Below, one piece after another: positions 18,097 through 25,898 of a stretch of 30,313 bases of DNA. The notes beneath the pieces were generated by a model, which searched no databases, was not told where the DNA came from, and was given only the letters and a program-made list of their open reading frames with translations. Every line of letters begins with the position of its first letter. Within the stretch, counting starts at the first letter, position 1. The position numbers were made by a program, and so were the translations under genes. The DNA is from a virus, in the IMG/VR virus record IMGVR_UViG_3300022227_000020, positions 1 to 30,313 of that record. The stretch is one strand, 5' to 3'.

Positions 18097-18279
18097 CTAA
18101 AAGCCTATTACGTCGTCACTCTCTTTTTCCCACCACACAGTAATGATAGCACGACCAGTCTTATCGTATGCAAATTGGTCTTTAATGATATAGACGTCAG
18201 GGTCATTTAAAAGCATTTCATAATTTGCTTTTTCTTCCGGCTTATCAATAATAAACTTAGCTACTGATTTAATTTCCAT
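18097..18279 (-). CDS. Small acidic protein, unknown
   Basis: 60 residues, with two adjacent Trp encoded by TGG-TGG, ending at TAG. It overlaps the 3' end of the upstream gene by 11 nt. It is last in the head-gene block and convergent with the glycosyltransferase. Composition suggests a small soluble alpha/beta protein. No family is recognised. Confidence 0.55.
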   Translation of the reverse strand: MEIKSVAKFIIDKPEEKANYEMLLNDPDVYIIKDQFAYDKTGRAIITVWWEKESDDVIGF

Positions 18280-18445
18280 CAGTAGCTTCGTTATTTTCAG
18301 GATCTTCTTCTAATTCAATTCAGCATCGTTCATCTTTTAACTCTGCTATCTTTTCTATATCTTCTGGTGATTCATATCTAAATCTCCGTAATTCACCAGA
18401 ACGTTTATGTTTAAAAACTTTATATGTTCCATATTTTGTCATCAT
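18269..18445 (-). CDS. Small charged protein, unknown
   Basis: 58 residues, starting MMTKYGTYKVFKHKRSGE, with an acidic C-terminus. It contains one TGA read as Trp (CW-IELEEDPENN). Its ATG overlaps the portal TAA by one base (TAATG), and its stop overlaps the start of the following gene. No family is recognised. Confidence 0.6.
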
Positions 18446-20319
18446 TATACGTTCCCCTTTGTTGGTCCTTTTTGTTTCGTATCAGGACTTTGTTCTGTTT
18501 TCGTACTAGCGGAGTTGTCGGGCGCCATAGCTCCTGGGGCACCCATCTCTTCTTCCATCCTTAGCTCGGCTTCTAGAGATGCCGATTGTAATTGTGCTAA
18601 GCGGCTTTGAATTAAGGTAGCAGTCGTAGGCATTTTTTGTGCCAAAGCTTGTAAATACTTTAAGGCTTCAGGCTCCTCCATCATTGAAATTTCTAAAGCA
18701 TATTTTTCAATAATTTTATACGGTTCCTCAGGAATTGCCTGAAGTTCAACACTTAATTCATCCTGGAACATTTCAGTTTGTAATCTAAGCTGTTCTAATT
18801 CCATAGCTTTTTGAGCACGTACTTGATATGTACCACCTATAACGGTGGCCTCGCCTTGCGCCGTTGCTTGCGCTTGGTTATCTTCTATTAGTTGTGCACG
18901 CTGAAATTTTAAACTATCTTTTATAGCTTTCATTTCTTTGTCATGATTGTAGCCCAAGTCTTCTAACAATCGTTCGTTCGATAGTTTTCCACTTTGATTT
19001 AAATTTAGCAATAATTGTTTTGCTTGAACATCATCAGCCATCTTAAATGTCTTAAAACGTAATGGTACATTTGGATAATTGAGATATTGAGAGATTTTAT
19101 TTACAACAAAATAGTTTAAAAAGTCACTTAATAACTCTCTATAATTTAAAAAATGATTCTCGACAATTCTTAAACTTACGCTTCCACTAGTAAAAGTTGA
19201 TCCCCCTTTGATAAATTCTAAAGGTACACCCATAGAATTAATAATCTCCTCTTCAAGAAATTTCATTTCGGGCGTCAACATTAGAGCTCGAGCATTACCA
19301 CCTAATTCTTGATAGCCTATGGGGATAGGAAAGACACCTATATGATTTGGATCAGTCCGTCATTTTTTTATTTGTTCCTCAATTTTAGCCTTTCATTTTC
19401 CTAAGTTCATTTGTGTATAAGGATCTAGAGTAGTTGTATTTGCAGGGTAAATACTTTTTTTCGGAACAATATGCTCATTAGCAATTGCCTCTTGCCCTCG
19501 TTGCAATGTTTGTAAATAATATAAAATTTTTAGTGCGGGTAAAATTATAGGTTTTCCCCATCCCATATCATCTTCTGCAAGGGTCGGCCGTTTAAAATGA
19601 TAAAAATTATCTGCGTCAATAACAATTCGTTTGTTCTTACGTAACGATTCTAAAAAAACCACCGGAATCGTATTTAAAATATGCCTATTTCCTTTTAAGA
19701 TTTTTGCCTTTAGTGCTGCTGGCATTACATAATAATATTCACTAGTGTTTGTTATAGGATTAAAATCTATATCAATATGTTCTGGTGACCATCGGACGAA
19801 CTTGAGATTTCTAATACTTTTTACATGGTCGTCTTCAACACTAAAGGTGATACCACCTGCTAGACACTTCGGACAATTACCAAAAAATTGAAACTTCTTT
19901 AGTTTATATTGGACATTATCAATCGGCATAGACTCTTCGCATGAGGGACATTTTAAATAACGTTTAGTTGTAATTTGTAATGAAATAAACGCATTACCAT
20001 ATGTATAATAATCTAAACCAATTTCAATTAGAAGTGACTTAATTTTAATATGATTATTAAGTAATGAGAGTCATTTTTCACGTACTTCTAAGTCAATTTC
20101 CGGGCCCACTAAAACTTCTGTGATAGGATACTCTGTTAATTTAGTAATAACATTACGGATAAATGCATTAGTATAAAAAAATGTTCGGCAATAAGAAAAT
20201 AAGGTTTTTATATTTTTTGGAATATAATTTTTTGCTAGATCAAAAAAAGGATTAGGGTATTTTCTTCCTGAAAAAGGCCCATCCAGCATCTCTGTATCAG
20301 TGTAGTGTTTAATCGGCAT
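18445..20319 (-). CDS. Portal protein
   Basis: 624 residues when TGA codons at 20071, 19393 and near 19361 are read as Trp; three separate open pieces lie in one frame. The fold signals are a portal-like N-terminal half, a central long helical region (MKFLEEEIINSMGVPLEFI) and a helical C-terminus with a Gln/Glu-rich tail. A CxxC-x21-CxxC zinc ribbon sits near residues 124-152 (KCPSC...NCPKC), as in some phage portals. As the head vertex ring it would dock terminase and tail. Neighbours are also structural-type genes. Assigned from the overall pattern rather than a diagnostic motif. Confidence 0.75.
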
Positions 20320-20803
20320 AATTACGTTTCTCCTCTATGTAGTGAATTATTTTTAAATATTTATACGCTTGCATACCCATACGGTCTTCTTTTAAAGGAA
20401 ATGGCCCACGCTCAGCTATAGCTTGTACTGATCATAATTCATTATCAGGAATATCTGCATATTCAGGATAAAACCAACAGCCTGCATCATTGTAAATATA
20501 CTTTATATACATTTTAACTTCGTGGGAGAACTCACGTTTTTTTGTATACTTACTCATGATACTAAGGGCGTACCAAATGTGGCTTGGTAATAATCCTTCC
20601 ATTCTAGTAACATTAGGGGTTATTCCATTTAAAACAAGCACTGCATTCTCAAATACATCCATATCTTCATATACAGAGCGTGTGTTTTTAATAGTTCAAA
20701 TCGTTAAAGCCTTTTCGACTTCAAAATCTGAGAGGTTGGTGAGACTACGAATAGTCTCCGGTTCAATTGGGGTGGGACTGTCTATAATGCTCTGAAAATT
20801 CAT
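20309..20803 (-). CDS. Unknown head-region protein upstream of portal
   Basis: 164 residues, with TGA near 20696 and at 20432 read as Trp. Helical segments include SLTNLSDFEVEKALTIWTI and ENAVLVLNGI. The stop TAA overlaps the portal start by 11 nt. A GAGGAG for the portal gene lies inside its 3' end. It could be a packaging or connector protein by position; no motif supports a specific call. Confidence 0.6.
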
Positions 20804-20808
20804 TATAG

Positions 20809-21195
20809 TTAAGGCTTACTTGTAAAATATTTATCGAATTGTCGCTTGGCAAAGCCATATGTACCAAGTGTTACAGCAGTACCTGGAACAGTTTTTAACA
20901 ATTTAAAAGGTAGTCCTTTATATAAGTTTAAAGCTCGATTAAGACGGGAAGTTGGATTAAATGTCTGGGTAAGTGGAAGTCCTTTTCAAACCCGTTCAAG
21001 TGCAGTAGTGCCCTGATAGCGTTTCCCACTTGTTAAAGATCTTGCCTGTGCACGCGTAGTTAAGGTGTCTAAAGGAAAGGTAGCTAGAGTACCAGCAGCG
21101 CCACCTAATAATCCTGAGCTAACATCTTTAGCAGTCTCCGACATATAGGGCCGTTTTTTTCTACTTAATTTATGAAAGCCAAGCTTTTTAAACAT
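20809..21195 (-). CDS. Single mitochondrial-carrier-like repeat protein
   Basis: 128 residues, with TGA at 20986 read as Trp. The sequence follows one repeat of the mitochondrial carrier (SLC25, Mito_carr) family: GLLGGAAGTLATFPLDTL...R (the PxD signature with a following Arg), a loop with YQG, then LYKGLPFKLLKTVPGTA and GTYGFAKRQ. This corresponds to the family's Y-K/R-G and 'P...Y....K' elements. Carriers normally have three such repeats (about 300 residues), so this would act as an oligomer or in another role. The family is almost wholly eukaryotic, making this an unusual phage gene. It lies between the actin-like gene and the head genes. Confidence 0.65.
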
Positions 21196-21198
21196 AAC

Positions 21199-22221
21199 TT
21201 ACTCCTCTTCTAATAAAGCGTCTGCAAAACAGCCTCTAGCAACTGCGGTTAAGGGCTCATCAACTTGACGAATCTCACTTATATTTATAGGAAATTCTTG
21301 TTTAGTAAATTGGTCATTAAAAATATCAATAAATCCAGGCATCATAGAGGTCCCTCCTCCAACTACAATTGGTACAGGATTGGGGAAATTAGGCATATCT
21401 GAAGATTCTGTAAATTGTTTTGCAATGTTCGCTAACAAGTATCTAATCAGTACTCCATAATAAGTTTTAATAGCCTGCTCTTCACGTGTTAATACAGGAG
21501 CCTCTTTAATACCAGCCTTACCGCTTTTTATAACAACTTGAGCTGTTTGGTCAATTCCAGACGACATATGCTCTTTAATATACTGAGCTTTCGCCGGTGT
21601 TATAGCACAGTCTCGGGCTGCATTTTCATCAACAAAGTCACCTCCACGTGCTACACTAAAATTTAAAGCGGACATACCTGCATACATAATACATATATTA
21701 CACATTCCCGCACCCATCGAAATAGCAATTCCAGTTAGATTATCATCCGTTAATCCTGCAAAAGCTAATGCCTCCGCTTCATTTAAAGCTCTGGCTGTAT
21801 AACCTAAGGACTCAATTAATTGTTTTAGTACGTCTTCATGATAATCTACAAAGTGTTCATTATCAATAGGTTTGCCTGGTACACAGTACACCACTAACTC
21901 ATCTGGATTTGTAGGCTCCCCAAGGATATCCTTTATAATTAACCGCAATACTGGTAGCGCATCTTGTTCTTTAGGATTCAATAATCCTGCTGACATAGGA
22001 CGACGTAACTCCGCATTCCCAAATATTTGTGCATATTCATATGCATGTCGGCCAACTACATGTACACAATTATTTATCTCTACAAATGGAATTTGTAACC
22101 TTTGTAAAGATTTTTTAGTTGTTGGATTCTTTTCTATAGTTAAAAAGGCGTTACGTTGAAGTTTAATATTGTCTTTTGTAGCTGCAACGTAATTACCTGT
22201 TCCGCAATCCAAACCTTTCAT
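21199..22221 (-). CDS. Actin-like ATPase (ParM/Alp-type fold)
   Basis: 340 residues. Phosphate-1 loop: LDCGTGNYVAA near the N-terminus. Phosphate-2 region: ISMGAGMCNICIM (about 170-182). Adenosine motif: PIVVGGGTSMMPGF (about 286-299). The order and spacing fit the actin/Hsp70/MreB fold, and the length fits ParM-like proteins. It may build filaments for DNA or capsid positioning, but this is inference. It contains no Trp codon. AGAGG precedes the ATG. Confidence 0.75.
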   Translation of the reverse strand: MKGLDCGTGNYVAATKDNIKLQRNAFLTIEKNPTTKKSLQRLQIPFVEINNCVHVVGRHAYEYAQIFGNAELRRPMSAGLLNPKEQDALPVLRLIIKDILGEPTNPDELVVYCVPGKPIDNEHFVDYHEDVLKQLIESLGYTARALNEAEALAFAGLTDDNLTGIAISMGAGMCNICIMYAGMSALNFSVARGGDFVDENAARDCAITPAKAQYIKEHMSSGIDQTAQVVIKSGKAGIKEAPVLTREEQAIKTYYGVLIRYLLANIAKQFTESSDMPNFPNPVPIVVGGGTSMMPGFIDIFNDQFTKQEFPINISEIRQVDEPLTAVARGCFADALLEEE

Positions 22222-22223
22222 AT

Positions 22224-22544
22224 TTACTTTTTACCTCTCAATTTTTTTAATTTTTTGGCAACATTAACACCAGTATCCTTAACGTTTTGCTTTTCTGATT
22301 TTAACGAAGTGGTGCCAACTTTAGCTTTTGGTATTGATGCCTTTACATTTACAAATGAATCAATATCAATCTCTTTTTTAGCCTGTTTCTCTTGTTCTCA
22401 AGGCGTAGACTTGGAAGCATTTGGACGCCCACCTTCAATAACTATTGGCGCAGCTTCTCTTGAATAAAATTTTATATTTTTTACACTTCATCTTAAAATA
22501 AATCACCCTGCTAATGCTGCTTGTCAAAGGAGTAAACTATACAT
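22224..22544 (-). CDS. Small membrane-anchored basic protein, unknown
   Basis: 106 residues, with four in-frame TGA codons read as Trp. With standard code no product longer than a few residues could be made. The N-terminus (LLLWQAALAGWFILRW) is a membrane anchor rich in Trp. The rest is Lys-rich and probably disordered, ending KKLKKLRGKK. It ends 3 nt before the actin-like gene start and is likely co-transcribed. No family is recognised. Confidence 0.65.
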
Positions 22545-22606
22545 AACAAGGTGTTGTACGTGATGCATAACCACCTTCAAATTAAAATTTTCAGGTCCCA
22601 TAAACT

Positions 22607-23689
22607 CTATGAAGCGAGTTCGTCTAAAATGGAGCTACGAATAGGTTTAGGCAAGCTTTTTAAAACTGCTATACCATCCTCCCCTTTCAATTCTGATATT
22701 ACATCATTGCCAACTAACTTGGTAAGGGCTCCCTCATCAAGTGTACGTAATGTTGAATGTTTTACTAAGACCCCATCAACAGTACCAGAATCAGTGCCTA
22801 CAGTAGATAAGGTAGAAAGTATTGGGTCTTCTACCCCATTACCATAAGCGCGAGTTATATCAGCCTGCTTGTCTAATTCATACATAACTTCAGCTGTTTT
22901 AACTGGGCCCAACTCTTCTGCTCGTGAAATTAGATCATCATATAATGTGATAGAGTCATCTTGATTATCATTAACAAAGGAGCGACGAATTTCAACATGG
23001 CCAGCAAAGTCTGTATTAAAATGGCTACTACTTAAATTAGAATATTTTTCTATTTCAGTTTGTTCAACCGGAATATCAGCCTTACTTGCAGCAAGTTTGG
23101 TATTAATAGCGTATTCGAGTTTTTTGCCAATATCTGTGAACTCTTTGTGATAGCGTTCAAAATATGCAACTGCTTCTTTTATATTTTCATCAGAATCTAA
23201 AGGATATTTTTGTTCAGCGGGCCAAGCAAATGTATCAGGCTCAATCGCTTTTGCTATTTTCTCTGCATATTGAACGGAATTTATATCTCTAACATCAACT
23301 GTGTTAGAAATGTAAGCGTTTGCGCTAGCTCATTTAGTTAATCCTTCAGGAACTCCTATGTTATATTTCTTAGCTGCTGTTACTAAGTTAGTGGCTGCAA
23401 CTTTAATTACTTCTTCAGGCAAGTTGTTTTGCTTATCATCGAGATAAGCCAGATTAAGCTCTGTAAGTTCTGGAGTATAAAGGGCATATTTATGAATGAT
23501 GCCACTATGAGGGTGAAATAAAACTAATGCAAAATCTTTTTCAGGTCTCTCATGTTGCTCTTCGACACTAGGAATATAAGCGACTTTAGTCTCTTCACTG
23601 AGCGGCCCAATTATTTGCGCTAATTTTTCTATACTTCCATTTAATACCTCATCGACAACATCAAAGCTCATCGACATTAAATTAGTCAT
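22607..23689 (-). CDS. Unknown phage protein, 360 residues
   Basis: One frame from ATG 23689 to TAG 22607, with TGA at 23330 read as Trp; I found no TAA or TAG in the linking stretch 22913-23330. The N-terminal part is mixed alpha/beta (FALVLFHPHSGIIHKY); the rest is helical and acidic. The start overlaps the endolysin stop as TAATG. Position suggests a structural or assembly role. No motif is recognised. Confidence 0.65.
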
Positions 23690-24276
23690 TATGCGGTTCT
23701 CCTTTTATTTATTTCAGTCATTATGGCGTCACCTGGACATGCCGGCTTACCAAAGTCACAGTGACCATAAATATCACTGCTTTTTAATTTAAGCTCATTT
23801 TGTAATTTATTCAAGAGAAAATTTAAATTTCTTAATTGTAATTCTGTTGGCTCAGTTGCACCAATATGGTCCACACCACTAAAATCTCCTGCTACCATAA
23901 TGCTTACAGAACATGAATTTTGTCCTTTACAATGTCAAACAGTAGCACTATGAGGGTTTACTTTATAAACAGTACCGTCTAAATCAATACCATAGTGATA
24001 CGCAAAATGTGGAGCCCCTTTATTTGATAGGTGATTTTGCTTACCGGGAGTAATGTGGTAGTTATTAACTTGCTCAACTAGGCCCATTCCTAATTCTTGA
24101 TGCACAACTATTTTTTTAATACTTTTTAAAGCACGTTTAGATCAAGTTCTGGAAGCGTGTCAAGGAAGGGTTCTAATTGCATTAATAATTTCAAATGGGG
24201 GTAAATCAGATTTTTGTTCTTTAGGTAAAAAGATAGATAAAAATTTAGCTAAAGTTTCAAATATAAATTTTATCAT
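23689..24276 (-). CDS. N-acetylmuramoyl-L-alanine amidase endolysin (Amidase_2/PGRP)
   Basis: 195 residues, with TGA codons read as Trp at residues 39, 45 and 114. It cleaves the amide bond between MurNAc and L-Ala in peptidoglycan. Zinc ligands are His59 (VVHQE), His172 and Cys180 in GHCDFGKPACPG, with AYHYGID and VWHCKGQN as typical core segments. A hydrophobic N-terminus (residues 3-17) may be a signal-anchor. The ATG lies 11 nt downstream of the tRNA 3' end, without a clear Shine-Dalgarno, and overlaps the end of the upstream frame. It lies next to spanin-like genes, giving a lysis module. Confidence 0.9.
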
Positions 24277-24560
24277 GAGGTATTTTGCAGGGGCGGAAGG
24301 AGTCGAACCCTCGGGCAGGACTTTGGACGCCCCGCATGGTTTTGAAGACCATCCCCGGAAACCGTAGCCGGGTCCACGCCCCTATAGGTAGTTAAATATT
24401 TAGTAGCAGCAGTATAGGCCTCCTGCTCCGAAGTAAAAGTTTCATCCAGTATAATTACTCGTTGCTGTTCATAATTATTAATTTGTACTGAGTACCTATT
24501 AGTATCATATACTGGATCAATATAAGCGTCTGGAACAGTGAATTTCTCCATAATATTCAT
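24270..24560 (-). CDS. Small protein whose 3' half runs through the tRNA gene, unknown
   Basis: 96 residues if started at the ATG overlapping the previous TAA (TAATG). The first 56 or so residues look like a real protein (VPDAYIDPVYDTNRYSVQINNY). The remainder is translated from the tRNA. It ends TGA-TAA, so it stops under either code, and the TGA overlaps the endolysin ATG. The tRNA may have been inserted into, or grown out of, the 3' part of an older gene. Confidence 0.5.
24288..24383 (-). tRNA. tRNA with anticodon UCA, tRNA-Sec-like long variable arm
   Basis: 96 nt including discriminator G73; CCA is not encoded. The acceptor stem is 7 bp (24377-24383 with 24289-24295). The D stem CCCGG/CCGGG has loop CTACGGTTT. 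The anticodon stem ATGGT/ACCAT encloses the loop CTTCAAA, so the anticodon is TCA. The variable arm is long, with a 5-bp stem (GGGCG/TGCCC), and the T arm GAGGG-TTCGACT-CCTTC is intact. The anticodon loop and long arm match tRNA-Sec (E. coli selC also has CUUCAAA). An 8-bp acceptor is not clear and the D loop is longer than usual for bacterial tRNA-Sec. It would read UGA. Charging with Ser/Sec is expected from the shape, yet the genes require Trp. Confidence 0.8.
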
Positions 24561-24907
24561 TAGTTGTAAGAGTTCCAAAATATTGCACCTAACATAAACA
24601 ATGCCCGTTCAAACCATCGGTCTTCCCACCAAGGTTTACTATAGTCTTCATATTCTTTAATCAACGAATCTTGTACTGCAATTAAAGAGTCTGCATATAT
24701 TAAAGTTTCTGAACACCCATGCGCGCGCGAAGTTAGACTATCCATTTTGAATTTATGTGCTGTTAACTTTAATAACAAGGTATCAAATTCCTCTGGTGTA
24801 AGTACATATTTATTTTCAATAGTTGTTGCTTCTTCAACATACGTTTGTCCAGTATTAAAGCTTAGACAACAGATCATTAAAGTGATCAATTTTATCTTTT
24901 GGTGCAA
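24560..24907 (-). CDS. Probable outer-membrane spanin-like protein
   Basis: 115 residues. The signal-like N-terminus (IKLITLMICCLSF) has a lipobox-like Cys. A helical middle follows, then a Trp-rich C-terminus with a hydrophobic stretch (FERALFMLGAIFW). It overlaps the preceding gene by 53 nt, like overlapping Rz/Rz1 spanin pairs, and lies next to the endolysin. All four Trp codons are TGG. The spanin call is inferred from architecture. Confidence 0.5.
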   Translation of the reverse strand: MHQKIKLITLMICCLSFNTGQTYVEEATTIENKYVLTPEEFDTLLLKLTAHKFKMDSLTSRAHGCSETLIYADSLIAVQDSLIKEYEDYSKPWWEDRWFERALFMLGAIFWNSYN

Positions 24908-25193
24908 GTTGTTTAATCTCCTTAGTTACAGCTGCCACTTGTTTTTTTATAGACGTACGCTCGCCCCTTATATTATTGTCTACCATTACGTGATATTTAG
25001 CTTGCAGTTTATTACGCTTATCAGTCAACAATTTTATTTTTATACGTGCTTGTTGGATAGCTAAAAAATCAGTTTTAAAGAGCTTTAGAAAAAAATAAGT
25101 AATTAAAAAGTAGCTTAATAGATGAAAACTATTCCGTATAGTAGTTAACCACATCATATTACTTTGTCGTTTCCACTGTAGTTCCCTGCTCAT
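24855..25193 (-). CDS. Probable inner-membrane spanin-like protein
   Basis: 112 residues. A transmembrane segment (LLSYFLITYFFLKLF, about 25-39) is followed by a Lys-rich coiled coil, the layout of an i-spanin. It overlaps the next gene by 53 nt and the upstream coiled-coil gene by 35 nt. Trp codons are TGG. With the endolysin it would form a lysis cassette; the exact role is inferred. Confidence 0.5.
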   Translation of the reverse strand: MSRELQWKRQSNMMWLTTIRNSFHLLSYFLITYFFLKLFKTDFLAIQQARIKIKLLTDKRNKLQAKYHVMVDNNIRGERTSIKKQVAAVTKEIKQLAPKDKIDHFNDLLSKL

Positions 25194-25368
25194 TTATTAG
25201 CTCATTTAAGATATCAATTTTTCCACGAGTATGATCATGAGCTTCCTTCAGACTACTAATATTAACTTGTAGTCTCTCTATTTGAGTGTTACAATCACGC
25301 ACCTGTTTAGCTCGGTTTTCATTTTCCGAACGTAAGGCAGTAAGTTTATCTTGTAAAGTATCGGCCAT
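25159..25368 (-). CDS. Small coiled-coil protein (paralogue 1 of 3)
   Basis: 69 residues, almost entirely helical (LQDKLTALRSENENRAKQVRD), ending at TAA. It contains no TGA. It lies in tandem with two similar small coiled-coil genes, and its 3' end overlaps the spanin-like gene. It might be a virion-associated or lysis-control protein. No family is recognised. Confidence 0.55.
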   Translation of the reverse strand: MADTLQDKLTALRSENENRAKQVRDCNTQIERLQVNISSLKEAHDHTRGKIDILNELINEQGTTVETTK

Positions 25369-25382
25369 ATTTTTATCCTTGA

Positions 25383-25619
25383 TTAAATGTTTAGAGCTTT
25401 TATTTTAATATCGTCTAAGACCTGTTTCTGTTGTGTGTGGTCCTGCACCGCTTTTGTTAGATTATGAATTTCATTAGTTAATGTAGTAACCGCAGTAATG
25501 TGGGCACTTCGCTGATTAACCATTTCCTGCTGTTTTACTGCTAAACCCGACACAGCTACAGCTAAACCGCTTTCCACAAGGGCTAATTCATCGTCAATAA
25601 GTTGTTCATAATTTGCCAT
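25383..25619 (-). CDS. Small coiled-coil protein (paralogue 2 of 3)
   Basis: 78 residues, with a short Ala/Val/Gly-rich segment (LAVAVSGLAVKQQ) and helical heptads. It ends at TAA and starts 12 nt before the next gene upstream ends. It has the same size class and helical pattern as its two neighbours. No family is recognised. Confidence 0.55.
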   Translation of the reverse strand: MANYEQLIDDELALVESGLAVAVSGLAVKQQEMVNQRSAHITAVTTLTNEIHNLTKAVQDHTQQKQVLDDIKIKALNI

Positions 25620-25631
25620 AATTTATTTCCC

Positions 25632-25808
25632 TTAGGTTTGTAATTCGGTCAAAGCTTTAATTTCACCAGTAAGAACATCATAATCTTCTTTAATCTTCAA
25701 AAGTTGCTCCCTTAAAACACTAATCTGCTCATTAGCATGAGTAGCTTCGGTTTGTTTTTGAGTTCGCTGCTCCTCTAGTGTAGATATTTTTTCTTTATAA
25801 TTTGTCAT
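25632..25808 (-). CDS. Small coiled-coil protein (paralogue 3 of 3)
   Basis: 58 residues, starting MTNYKEKISTLEEQRT and helical throughout. It ends at TAA. Its start (M-T/A-N-Y-x) resembles that of the neighbour at 25619, consistent with duplication. No family is recognised. Confidence 0.55.
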   Translation of the reverse strand: MTNYKEKISTLEEQRTQKQTEATHANEQISVLREQLLKIKEDYDVLTGEIKALTELQT

Positions 25809-25898
25809 ATGTATATTACTTGATTAATTGGTTAAGGTTTATACTTTAATATAATACTTTTCAAACCAGAAATCAAACTAAATTTACGAAAAAAAAAT

